Below are positions 44,900 through 52,317 of a stretch of 64,000 bases of DNA, in pieces. The first letter of the stretch is position 1. Every line of letters begins with the position of its first letter. Where the stretch lies: assembly GCA_947503775.1 (NCBI GenBank), contig CANNFE010000007.1, positions 124,001 to 188,000 on the forward strand, given 5' to 3'. Below the pieces are notes generated by a model. It did not search any database. It had not been told where the DNA came from and saw nothing but the letters and a program-made list of their open reading frames with translations. A program made the position numbers and the translations under genes. This DNA comes from an uncultured Paracoccaceae bacterium. GTDB lineage: Bacteria; Pseudomonadota; Alphaproteobacteria; Rhodobacterales; Rhodobacteraceae.

Positions 44900-45756
44900 G
44901 ATCCGCGCTCCATCACCATTCCGTCTGTGCCCACCGTGACCGGCCCTCCGGGCCAGGCCGCCTGCGCCGCCGCCTGCCACTCCGCCAGGCCGAAACCCGG
45001 CAGATCGCAAGGCACGAGGTGGTTGAGCACAAGCTGCCGCGCCCCCGCCTCTTGCGCGATGTGGATCGCATCCTCAATCGGCGTGTGGCTGGCCAGCAGA
45101 TGCGCCTTCAGCCGCCCGGCATTGCCCACCCGGGCGCAAAGCGCGTCGACGCCCGCCATCAGCATCGCCTCGTGCACGAGGATATCGGCGCCGCGCGCGA
45201 ACTCAATCAGGGGCGGGAACGGGGCCGTATCCGCGCTGAAGACAACCGACCAGCCCGGCACCTCAAAGCGCAACGCGAAGCAATCCGTCACCGGCGGATG
45301 AGCCACCCGCAGGGCAAAGGCGGTGCAGCCCTCCAGATCAAGCGCCCCTTCGGCGATCTGCCGGCACTGCACCAAATCCGTGAGCGGCGGACGCCCCTCA
45401 TCGGCGATCCGCAGATCGATGTCGAACCGCATCGCGGCGCAAAAGCTGTCCCAATAATCGCGGATCCCGGGCGGCCCCCAGATCTTGACCGGGCTTTTCA
45501 GCCCTGTCGTCCAGGCGGTGTGCAAGAGCGCCCCCAGTTCCAGTACGTGATCGGAATGCAGATGCGTGATCAGGATCGTGCCCAGATCGGCCAGATCCAG
45601 CCCCGCCTCCACGAGACCGCGCGTGACGCCAAGCCCGCAATCGATCACATAAGGGCGCCCCTCCATGACCAGCAGATGCGAGGTCGGGTTCGGCCCGCCC
45701 GCCCGGATCGCGGGGCCGCCTTTCGTTCCAAGCAGAACCAGACGGTCGCTCAGCAT
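44896..45756 (-). CDS. metallo-beta-lactamase-fold hydrolase in the homogentisate operon
   Basis: A 286-residue MBL-fold enzyme. The metal-binding motif is THLHSDH (HxHxDH). Further ligands are the D in FSADTAPF and the H in LLASHTPIEDAI. The layout is that of RNase Z/arylsulfatase-like MBL hydrolases. It lies between hmgA and the FAH gene on one transcript, so it may act on a lactone or thioester of the aromatic pathway or replace a missing step; that is inference from context. Confidence 0.82.
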   Translation of the reverse strand: MLSDRLVLLGTKGGPAIRAGGPNPTSHLLVMEGRPYVIDCGLGVTRGLVEAGLDLADLGTILITHLHSDHVLELGALLHTAWTTGLKSPVKIWGPPGIRDYWDSFCAAMRFDIDLRIADEGRPPLTDLVQCRQIAEGALDLEGCTAFALRVAHPPVTDCFALRFEVPGWSVVFSADTAPFPPLIEFARGADILVHEAMLMAGVDALCARVGNAGRLKAHLLASHTPIEDAIHIAQEAGARQLVLNHLVPCDLPGFGLAEWQAAAQAAWPGGPVTVGTDGMVMERGS

Positions 45757-45810
45757 GCGCGGCGTCTCTTCATCCCGGGCTTCATCTGGCCAAAAATATG
45801 CAAAATCCCG

Positions 45811-47166
45811 TCACTTCACCCCAGGAGAGCCGTCGAATTTCTTCTCCAGCCCGTCCCAGCACTCGACATAGTCGTCCTGAAGCGGCGCCTCCTCGGCGGC
45901 AAAGCGTGTCAGATGCTGCGGAAAGCGGGTCTCGAACATGAAGGACATCGTATCGGCCAGCTTCTCGGGCTGCAGATAGGCCTGTGAGGCGTGTTCGAAG
46001 GCAGGCCCGTCCGGCCCATGGGGCAGCATCATGTTGTGCAGGCTGATCCCGCCGGGCACGAAGCCCTTGGGCTTGGCGTCATAGATGCCGTGAATGTTGC
46101 CCATCAGCTCGGACATGATGTTCTTGTGATACCAGGGCGGGCGGAACGTGTGCTCGGCGACGGTCCAACGGTCTCGGAAAAGGACGAAATCGATATTGGC
46201 TGTCCCCTCGACGCCCGAGGGCGCCGTCAGCACGGTAAAGATCGACGGATCGGGGTGATCGAAAAGCATCGCGCCGACCGGAGAGAACGTCCGCAGATCG
46301 TATTTGCAGGGCGCGTAGTTCCCATGCCAGGCGACCACGTCCAAAGGCGAATGGTCGATCTCGGTGACATGGAACTGACCGCACCATTTGATGGTGATCC
46401 GGCTCGGGGTCTCGCGGTCCTCGAAGGCGGCGACGGGGGTCTTGAAATCGCGCGGATTGGCCAGGCAGTTGGCGCCGATCGGGCCGCGACTGGGCAGATC
46501 GAACTTGGCGCCGTAATTCTCGCAGACAAAGCCGCGGGCCGGCCCCTCCAGCACCTCGGCGCGGAACACCATGCCCCGGGGCAGGATCGCGATCTCCTGC
46601 GGCTCGACATCCATCACCCCCATCTCGGTATGAAACCGCAGCCGCCCGGCCTGCGGCACGACGAGAAGCTCGCTATCGGCGGAGTAGAAGTAGTCGTCCA
46701 CCATCGAGGCGGTGGCCAGATAGACATGCGCCGCCATCCCGACCTGCATATTCACGTCGCCTGCCGTCGTCATCGTGCGCATTCCGGTGAGGAAGGTCAG
46801 CTCGTCATCCGGGACAGGAACCGGGTCCCAGCGGTACTGGCCCAGAGAGATCACGTCCTCCACCACATGCGGGGCGGTCTTCCAGCCGGGAATGCCCGTC
46901 TTGACCCAGCGCGACTGATGACGGACCGACGGCCTGATCCGGTAACACCAGGTGCGTTCGTTCTGGCCCCGCGGTGCCGTGAAGGGCGTGCCGGAAAGCT
47001 GCTCGGCATAAAGACCGTAGGCGCATTTCTGTGGGGAATTCTGACCCTGCGGCAGGGCTTCTTCCAGCGCTTCGGTCTCGAAATCGTTGCCAAAGCCGGG
47101 CATGTAGGTTGCTGGCGGGCCGGTTCGAGCCGATGTTTCGGGATCCGGGGCGTTCTGGACGTTCAT
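45811..47166 (-). CDS. hmgA: homogentisate 1,2-dioxygenase
   Basis: A 451-residue Fe(II) ring-cleaving dioxygenase. Iron ligands lie in [14 protein letters not shown] (His and Glu) and LPHGPDG (His). [18 protein letters not shown] near the N-terminus is family-typical. It opens homogentisate, the intermediate of tyrosine and phenylalanine breakdown, to maleylacetoacetate. It is the first gene of the operon hmgA, MBL, FAH. Confidence 0.94.
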   Translation of the reverse strand: MNVQNAPDPETSARTGPPATYMPGFGNDFETEALEEALPQGQNSPQKCAYGLYAEQLSGTPFTAPRGQNERTWCYRIRPSVRHQSRWVKTGIPGWKTAPHVVEDVISLGQYRWDPVPVPDDELTFLTGMRTMTTAGDVNMQVGMAAHVYLATASMVDDYFYSADSELLVVPQAGRLRFHTEMGVMDVEPQEIAILPRGMVFRAEVLEGPARGFVCENYGAKFDLPSRGPIGANCLANPRDFKTPVAAFEDRETPSRITIKWCGQFHVTEIDHSPLDVVAWHGNYAPCKYDLRTFSPVGAMLFDHPDPSIFTVLTAPSGVEGTANIDFVLFRDRWTVAEHTFRPPWYHKNIMSELMGNIHGIYDAKPKGFVPGGISLHNMMLPHGPDGPAFEHASQAYLQPEKLADTMSFMFETRFPQHLTRFAAEEAPLQDDYVECWDGLEKKFDGSPGVK

Positions 47167-47221
47167 TGCAACCTCCCTGTCGCACCATCAGGATACCCGC
47201 GCTGTGCCCGGCAGCAAGGGG

Positions 47222-47298
47222 CACGATCTTCTAGAAGATCGTGGATCCCAAAATCTTCGTCGAAGATTTTGAAGATCAGAATTTTCTAGAAAATTCTG
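47222..47298. repeat. three tandem 21/22-bp palindromes upstream of hmgA
   Basis: Palindrome A 47222-47243 has arms CACGATCTTCT / AGAAGATCGTG (perfect). B 47250-47270 has 10-bp arms AAAATCTTCG / CGAAGATTTT around one T. C 47277-47298 has arms CAGAATTTTCT / AGAAAATTCTG (perfect). They are 6 bp apart, between the divergent genes hmgA and tpa. The same family recurs at 59899 and 63220. Whether they act as DNA sites or RNA hairpins is open. Confidence 0.85.
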
Positions 47299-47415
47299 CC
47301 CCGCTCAGAAGGCCGTCTTCGTCAAAATCAAACGCCTGCTCAAAAACGCCGCCTTGCCACATAGAGCGATCTGCGCCACGCTTTCTCATCACGATCCAGA
47401 CAGGGAGCTTTCGCC

Positions 47416-48798
47416 ATGACTTTGCCGTTCAATGATCCGTCCGCCATCGTCGAAGCGGACCGGGCCCATGTCTGGCACCATCTGATCCAGCACAAACCTT
47501 TCGAGACAGCCGATCCCCGGATCATCGTTGAAGGCAAGGGCATGCGTGTCTGGGACATCACTGGCAAGGAGCATATCGATGCCATGTCGGGCGGCGTCTG
47601 GACAGTCAATGTAGGCTATGGGCGCGAGCGCATCGCCAATGCCGTGCGAGACCAGCTGATCAAGCTCAACTTCTTTGCAGGCGCGGCCGGAACGGTCCCC
47701 GGCTCGCAATTCGCCGAGCGGCTGATCTCGAAGATGCCGGGCCTGAGCCGGGTTTACTACGCCAATAGCGGATCGGAGGCGAATGAGAAGGGCTTCAAGA
47801 TGGTCCGCCAGATCGCCCATAAGGTCCATGGCGGCAAGAAGTGGAAGATCCTCTATCGCGACCGCGACTATCACGGCACGACGATGGGTGCTCTTGCCGC
47901 GGGCGGGCAGGACGAGCGCAATGCGCAATACGGCCCCTTCGCCCCCGGCTTTGTGCGCGTGCCCCACTGCATCGAATATCGCGCCCATGAACTGGGACTC
48001 GAGCCCGGCCCGGGCTTCGGCGTCGCCGCCGCCAACCTCATCGAGGAGGTCATCCTGCGCGAGGGCCCCGATACCGTCGGCGCGATCTGCCTTGAGCCGG
48101 TCACGGCGGGCGGCGGCGTCGTGCCTCCGCCAGAGGGCTATTGGGACCGCGTGCAGGAGATCTGCCGCCAATACGATATCCTGCTGCATATCGACGAGGT
48201 CGTCTGCGGGATCGGGCGGACCGGCGCGTGGTTCGGCTATCAGCATTACGGGATCGAGCCGGATATCGTGACGATGGCCAAGGGTGTGGCCTCGGGCTAT
48301 GCCGCGATTTCCTGCTGCGTGACGACCGAGGCCGTGTTCGAGCAGTTCAAGGATGACAGCGATCCGATGAGCTATTTCCGGGATATCTCGACCTTTGGCG
48401 GCTGCACGGCGGGGCCTGCCGCCGCGCTCGAGAACATGGCGATCATCGAGGAGGAGAACCTTCTTGAGAACACCGTGCGGATGGAAGAGCGGCTTGTCGC
48501 GGGTCTGAACGGGCTGGCCGAGCGGCATGCGGCGATCGGGCAGGTGCGCGGCAAGGGTCTGTTTCAGGGCGCCGAGCTGGTCAAGGACCGCGAGACCAAG
48601 GAGCCGCTAGGCGAAAAGGAGGTCGGCGCGATCCTGGCCGATTGCATGGCGCAGGGGGTCATCGTGGGGGCGACAAACCGGTCGGTTCCAGGGCGCAATA
48701 ATACGCTGTGCCTGTCGCCCGCGCTGATTGCGACTGCCGATGATATCGATCAGATCGTGAAGGCGATCGATGGCGCCCTGACGCGGCTGCTATCGTAA
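47416..48798 (+). CDS. tpa: taurine-pyruvate aminotransferase (class III aminotransferase)
   Basis: A 460-residue PLP enzyme of class III. Recognisable pieces are WHHLIQHKPFE at the N-terminus, VYYANSGSEANEKGFKMVRQ, YRDRDYHGTTMGALAAGGQD, HIDEVVCGIGRTGAWFG and VTMAKGVASGYA, whose lysine binds PLP. The overall pattern is that of Tpa, which converts taurine and pyruvate to sulfoacetaldehyde and alanine. No tauABC or xsc is in the window, but a sulfite dehydrogenase-type operon is 3.5 kb away. An omega-amino acid aminotransferase role is the main alternative. CAGGGAGC precedes the ATG. Confidence 0.8.
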   Translation: MTLPFNDPSAIVEADRAHVWHHLIQHKPFETADPRIIVEGKGMRVWDITGKEHIDAMSGGVWTVNVGYGRERIANAVRDQLIKLNFFAGAAGTVPGSQFAERLISKMPGLSRVYYANSGSEANEKGFKMVRQIAHKVHGGKKWKILYRDRDYHGTTMGALAAGGQDERNAQYGPFAPGFVRVPHCIEYRAHELGLEPGPGFGVAAANLIEEVILREGPDTVGAICLEPVTAGGGVVPPPEGYWDRVQEICRQYDILLHIDEVVCGIGRTGAWFGYQHYGIEPDIVTMAKGVASGYAAISCCVTTEAVFEQFKDDSDPMSYFRDISTFGGCTAGPAAALENMAIIEEENLLENTVRMEERLVAGLNGLAERHAAIGQVRGKGLFQGAELVKDRETKEPLGEKEVGAILADCMAQGVIVGATNRSVPGRNNTLCLSPALIATADDIDQIVKAIDGALTRLLS

Positions 48799-48892
48799 CG
48801 TTGCGTATCTTTTAGCGAGACCGCAGGACATCGAAGACACGCCATGGTAGATTAGTCGAGCCGATTTCGCGGCGCTATAGTGAGGTTATCCA

Positions 48893-50062
48893 ATGGCAGA
48901 CGCACTTTTGGGCGGGATCGTCATCAACGAGGTTCTCGTTGATCCCAACGGGTCGCAGAACGAGTTCGATACCGACGGCAATGGATCAGCCCGCAATACC
49001 GACGAGTTTGTCGAGCTTTTCAATACGTCGGACAGCGCCATCGACATTTCGGGCGTCCAGCTTTTCGATCCCGCCCAGGGCAGCTGGTTCACCTTTCCTG
49101 ATGGAACAGTCCTGCAATCGGGAGGGCGCGCTGTTGTCGTCGCCGGTGTTCAGAACGGTGGCAGCCTTCCTGCCGTCGGTCCGGGCGATCTTGCCTTTGA
49201 TGCCGGGCGCAACAATGCAGTTCTGACCAATACCAGCGACACGATCGGTGTCTACGATCCGGGGTCCAACACCTATATCGAAGCCGATTACAATGGCGGC
49301 GCGTCGCGCGCGATAAGCTATCCGAGAAACGCGGAGCAGATCGGGACAGGGGACGATCTTGGCTCCGATATCGACGGCTTCTCGATTCAGCGAAACCCGG
49401 ACGGATCGGATACGCTCGTCAACGACGCGACGCCGACGCCGGGCACTCGCAATTTGTGTTTCACACAAAATACTGTTTTCGAGACGCCGGATGGACCGTG
49501 CGCCATCGAGAGCTTGCGCCCCGGGGATCTGCTGACGACGCGGGATCGCGGGTCTGAACCGATCCGCTGGATCTGGAGCGGCACGCATGAACCGGAGGCC
49601 ATCGCCGCCAATCCGGCGCTGAACGCGATCCGGATCGCCAAGGGGGCTTTGGGTCCGAACGTGCCGTCCCGGGATATCCGGGTGTCGCGTCATCACCGCA
49701 TTCTGCTGTCATCGAGGATTGCGGCGCGGGTCTTTGGTTTGAGCGAGGTGCTTGTGCCTGCGAAGGATCTGCTGGCCATTCCGGGGGTCGAGATCGCTCA
49801 GATCGACGGGCCGCTCACCTACTATCATATCCTGATGAGCCGCCATGAGGTGCTTTTTGCCAATGGTCTGGCGGCGGAGAGCCTTTTTCTTGGTGACGAA
49901 ACCGTCAAGACGATCCCGCCCGAGGCGCTGGAGGAGATCCGGCTTTTGCTGGGATCCGACCCCATTCCGCAGCCTGCGCGATTGCTGGCCAAGGGGCGCA
50001 AGGCCCGCAATCTGGTGGACCGGCATATCCGGCATGGGCGTCCGTTTCTCGAGCTGTCCTGA
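48893..50062 (+). CDS. lamin-tail domain / Hint domain protein
   Basis: A 389-residue protein. Residues about 8-135 form a lamin-tail (LTD) beta-sandwich (VINEVLVDPNGSQNEFDTDG, DEFVELFNTSDSAIDISGVQ). Residues 189 to about 340 form a Hint domain beginning at C189 (CFTQNTVFETPDGPCAIESL) with VSRHHRILL. Hint domains can cleave the chain before the initiating Cys, as in hedgehog and BIL proteins. No canonical signal peptide is present, so type I secretion is possible. No classical C-terminal His-Asn is apparent, so full splicing is unlikely. Confidence 0.8.
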   Translation: MADALLGGIVINEVLVDPNGSQNEFDTDGNGSARNTDEFVELFNTSDSAIDISGVQLFDPAQGSWFTFPDGTVLQSGGRAVVVAGVQNGGSLPAVGPGDLAFDAGRNNAVLTNTSDTIGVYDPGSNTYIEADYNGGASRAISYPRNAEQIGTGDDLGSDIDGFSIQRNPDGSDTLVNDATPTPGTRNLCFTQNTVFETPDGPCAIESLRPGDLLTTRDRGSEPIRWIWSGTHEPEAIAANPALNAIRIAKGALGPNVPSRDIRVSRHHRILLSSRIAARVFGLSEVLVPAKDLLAIPGVEIAQIDGPLTYYHILMSRHEVLFANGLAAESLFLGDETVKTIPPEALEEIRLLLGSDPIPQPARLLAKGRKARNLVDRHIRHGRPFLELS

Positions 50063-50074
50063 GGCGAAGTCTTT

Positions 50075-51760
50075 TCAGAAGCCCGATAACGCGACGCCCT
50101 GCTCCAGCTTTTCGATCAAAGGCTCGCTGCGAGCCCAGAAACGCAGCCCGCCCAAGGGATCTCCGTCGAAGATGTCGCGGTTTTCGGCAATCGTTTCGGC
50201 GCAGGTTCCGGTCTTGTCCAGTTGTTCGGCAAAGGCGGCGACAGCGACGATAAACCCGCAATTGTTGCGATCCTCGCTCGCCATGAGTTCTTGGCTGTGG
50301 GTCAGGGCCGCCTCGTATTCGTCCGCCATCAGCGCCGAGATCAGGGGCGCCACGAAGTACCACGCGGCCGGCTGCGCCGTCAGGGATAGCGCGCGCGCAG
50401 AGAGATCGTCCGCGTCGCCGCATCGGCCATAGAGGCAATTGAAGAGAGCGAGATCCGCCATGTGCTGGGGATCTGCGGGGTTGAGCGCCATGGAGCGGCG
50501 AAAGCTTTCGAGCGCGGCCTCTTCGCGGCCGTTGACCCATTGGACCAGACCCAGGTGGGTATGCGCAAAATCGCTGCCTGGAGAGGCCTGCACCGCATCG
50601 AGGGCGAGCGACAGAGCGCGGGCGCGCCGCCCCTCCAGATTGCCGGGCTGATAAAAGCCGCGCGACCGATCGGTCGAAAGCGCCAGGATCCAGGCCCTGG
50701 CTGCCATGGCCGAGGCGTTGCCGGGTTCGTCGCGAATGATCCGGTCGAGGCAGGCGCTGGCCACTCCGGCGCCCTTGTCCGAGCCGCGCTGCACCCATGA
50801 GGCGTAGCGCAGCAGGCAGGTATAGCTGTCGACGCCCTGATCTTCGTTGAGCCCGATCCCGTCGCCAAGCTCGTCCAGCACATCCTGCCCGATGGCCCCG
50901 AGCGGCTGTCCGACCTCTGCGGAGATCCGCGCGGACATATCCGTCAGCAGATCACTGTAGCTGCTTTGCCCCAGACGGGAGACATCGCGGTCGCGCCAGA
51001 GCGCGACATTGCTGTCGGCGCGGCGGAGCGATGTGGAGATCGACATGGCCGCATCGTTGCTGAGGATCGAGCCCGAGAGCAGGTAGTCGACCTCGAGATT
51101 CTCGGGCACATAGAGCAGCCGTCCTTCGACCGAGCGCAACTCGGCCGGATCGTAGATGGTGAAGACCCGCATCGTCTGAAAACGCCACAGATCCGAGGCG
51201 ATCTGGTGCTGGATCCCGGTGCCCAGAAAGTCGAGCCGCTCCTCTCCGGTCAGATTGGCGAAGGGCAGAATGCCGGTGATCGGCCGCTCGGACGGGGGGA
51301 TGGCGGAGGCTCCGGTGCGGTAAAGCACGAAGAGGCTGGCCGCGATGACGCCCACAAGGAGCGCGGCGGTTACGGCCACGCGCCGCGGGTCGAAGCGCGA
51401 GAACGATGTCTTGGCGCTCTGGGTTTTGACCTTGGAGAATCGCAACGCATAGCTGCGCTGGGGCAGCTCGATCCGGATCGGATCATCGGCCCCTTCCGCC
51501 TTGGCGTCCTGTTCGAGCGACTTGCGCAATCGCGCCATGGCGACTCGGACGATCGGATCGGTCGAGGGATCGAAATCATCGCCCCGCTCGAAGACGTCGA
51601 ATGCAATGGCGTAGGGCGTCAGCTCGCGCCCCGCGATGGACGCCTCGCCGAGGTATTTCAAAAGGCCCGTGCTTCTGTCCGACCGGGAGATTGCGGGTCG
51701 ATCCAGGATACGCGCCAAGGCTGCGCGCTGTTCGCTTTCCGTCACGGACAAAGGGGCCAC
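50075..51760 (-). CDS. TPR protein with membrane-anchored CadC/adenylate-cyclase-like N-terminal region
   Basis: A protein of about 560 residues. The N-terminus (TESEQRAALARILDRPAISR, then FDPSTDPIVRVAMARLRKSL) is a domain found in alphaproteobacterial TPR or adenylate-cyclase-type proteins. A single membrane helix follows (VAVTAALLVGVIAASLFVLY), then a FlgO/TolB-like region and a C-terminal helical TPR half. There is no cyclase domain. The GTG at 51760 is preferred because TATAAA, which looks like a -10 element 17 bp from TTACCG, lies just upstream of it; a GTG at 51802 is also in frame. Confidence 0.75.
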   Translation of the reverse strand: MAPLSVTESEQRAALARILDRPAISRSDRSTGLLKYLGEASIAGRELTPYAIAFDVFERGDDFDPSTDPIVRVAMARLRKSLEQDAKAEGADDPIRIELPQRSYALRFSKVKTQSAKTSFSRFDPRRVAVTAALLVGVIAASLFVLYRTGASAIPPSERPITGILPFANLTGEERLDFLGTGIQHQIASDLWRFQTMRVFTIYDPAELRSVEGRLLYVPENLEVDYLLSGSILSNDAAMSISTSLRRADSNVALWRDRDVSRLGQSSYSDLLTDMSARISAEVGQPLGAIGQDVLDELGDGIGLNEDQGVDSYTCLLRYASWVQRGSDKGAGVASACLDRIIRDEPGNASAMAARAWILALSTDRSRGFYQPGNLEGRRARALSLALDAVQASPGSDFAHTHLGLVQWVNGREEAALESFRRSMALNPADPQHMADLALFNCLYGRCGDADDLSARALSLTAQPAAWYFVAPLISALMADEYEAALTHSQELMASEDRNNCGFIVAVAAFAEQLDKTGTCAETIAENRDIFDGDPLGGLRFWARSEPLIEKLEQGVALSGF

Positions 51761-51803
51761 TCCGTCATCTCTCTGACCTTTATAGACCGAAATTTTTGTC
51801 ACG

Positions 51804-51815
51804 GTAACGCGTTAC
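51804..51815. promoter_or_regulatory. 12-bp palindrome in the divergent promoter region
   Basis: GTAACGCGTTAC is a perfect palindrome between the divergent TPR gene and the LuxR-type gene. On the minus strand it overlaps a candidate -35 (TTACCG) 17 bp from TATAAA. It could be a site for the adjacent regulator, but this is only positional inference. Confidence 0.4.
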
Positions 51816-51896
51816 ATGGCCGCTCGTATCGCCCGTTACTTCCAGCCATCGAGGCAGCGGCCTATCGGGCAGCACCGTCCAGTCAGGAGATCCGCG

Positions 51897-52226
51897 ATGC
51901 AACCCGCTTTCAAGACCGCTGCACCTTCCCCCCGAGCCTGTCGTATTCAACCGGCTTTCGCGCCGCGCCGCCCGGTGCCCGCCACGTCCGTTCCCTTGCC
52001 CGAGCCTGGCAAGGTTCAGGACTTTGGCCGCCTTGCCCCGCGCGAAATCGAGGTGCTGACCTGGATCGCCTTTGGCAAAAGCAACACGGTCATCGCCGAG
52101 ATCCTGGGGATTTCGATCCACACCGTCGACACGCTGTGCCGCCGGGCGATGCGCAAGTTCGAAACGTCGAGCCGCACAACCGCAGCGGTGCGCGCCGCGC
52201 AGATGGGTCTGCTGCCCCGGGTCTGA
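51897..52226 (+). CDS. stand-alone LuxR-type HTH regulator
   Basis: A 109-residue protein consisting of a 45-residue proline-rich leader and a GerE/LuxR helix-turn-helix (LAPREIEVLTWIAFGKSNTV, IAEILGISIHTVDTLCRRAM). It has no receiver or autoinducer domain. The ATG at 51897 is chosen because AGGAG sits 7 bases before it; an in-frame start at 51816 lies in the promoter region. Its divergent position suggests that it regulates the TPR gene or the downstream soe operon. Confidence 0.75.
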   Translation: MQPAFKTAAPSPRACRIQPAFAPRRPVPATSVPLPEPGKVQDFGRLAPREIEVLTWIAFGKSNTVIAEILGISIHTVDTLCRRAMRKFETSSRTTAAVRAAQMGLLPRV

Positions 52227-52317
52227 GAGCTGCCGCCGCGCAGATGACGCGTTTCCCTCGGCGAAGCGTCGCTTTTGCATCTCGCATCGGGGCGGGAAAT
52301 CTGGTCTGCTGCCAGTG

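Noticed and set aside
47222-47298. CRISPR array
   Set aside because: The repeated units differ in arm sequence, are palindromes and have spacers of only 6 bp, with no cas genes.
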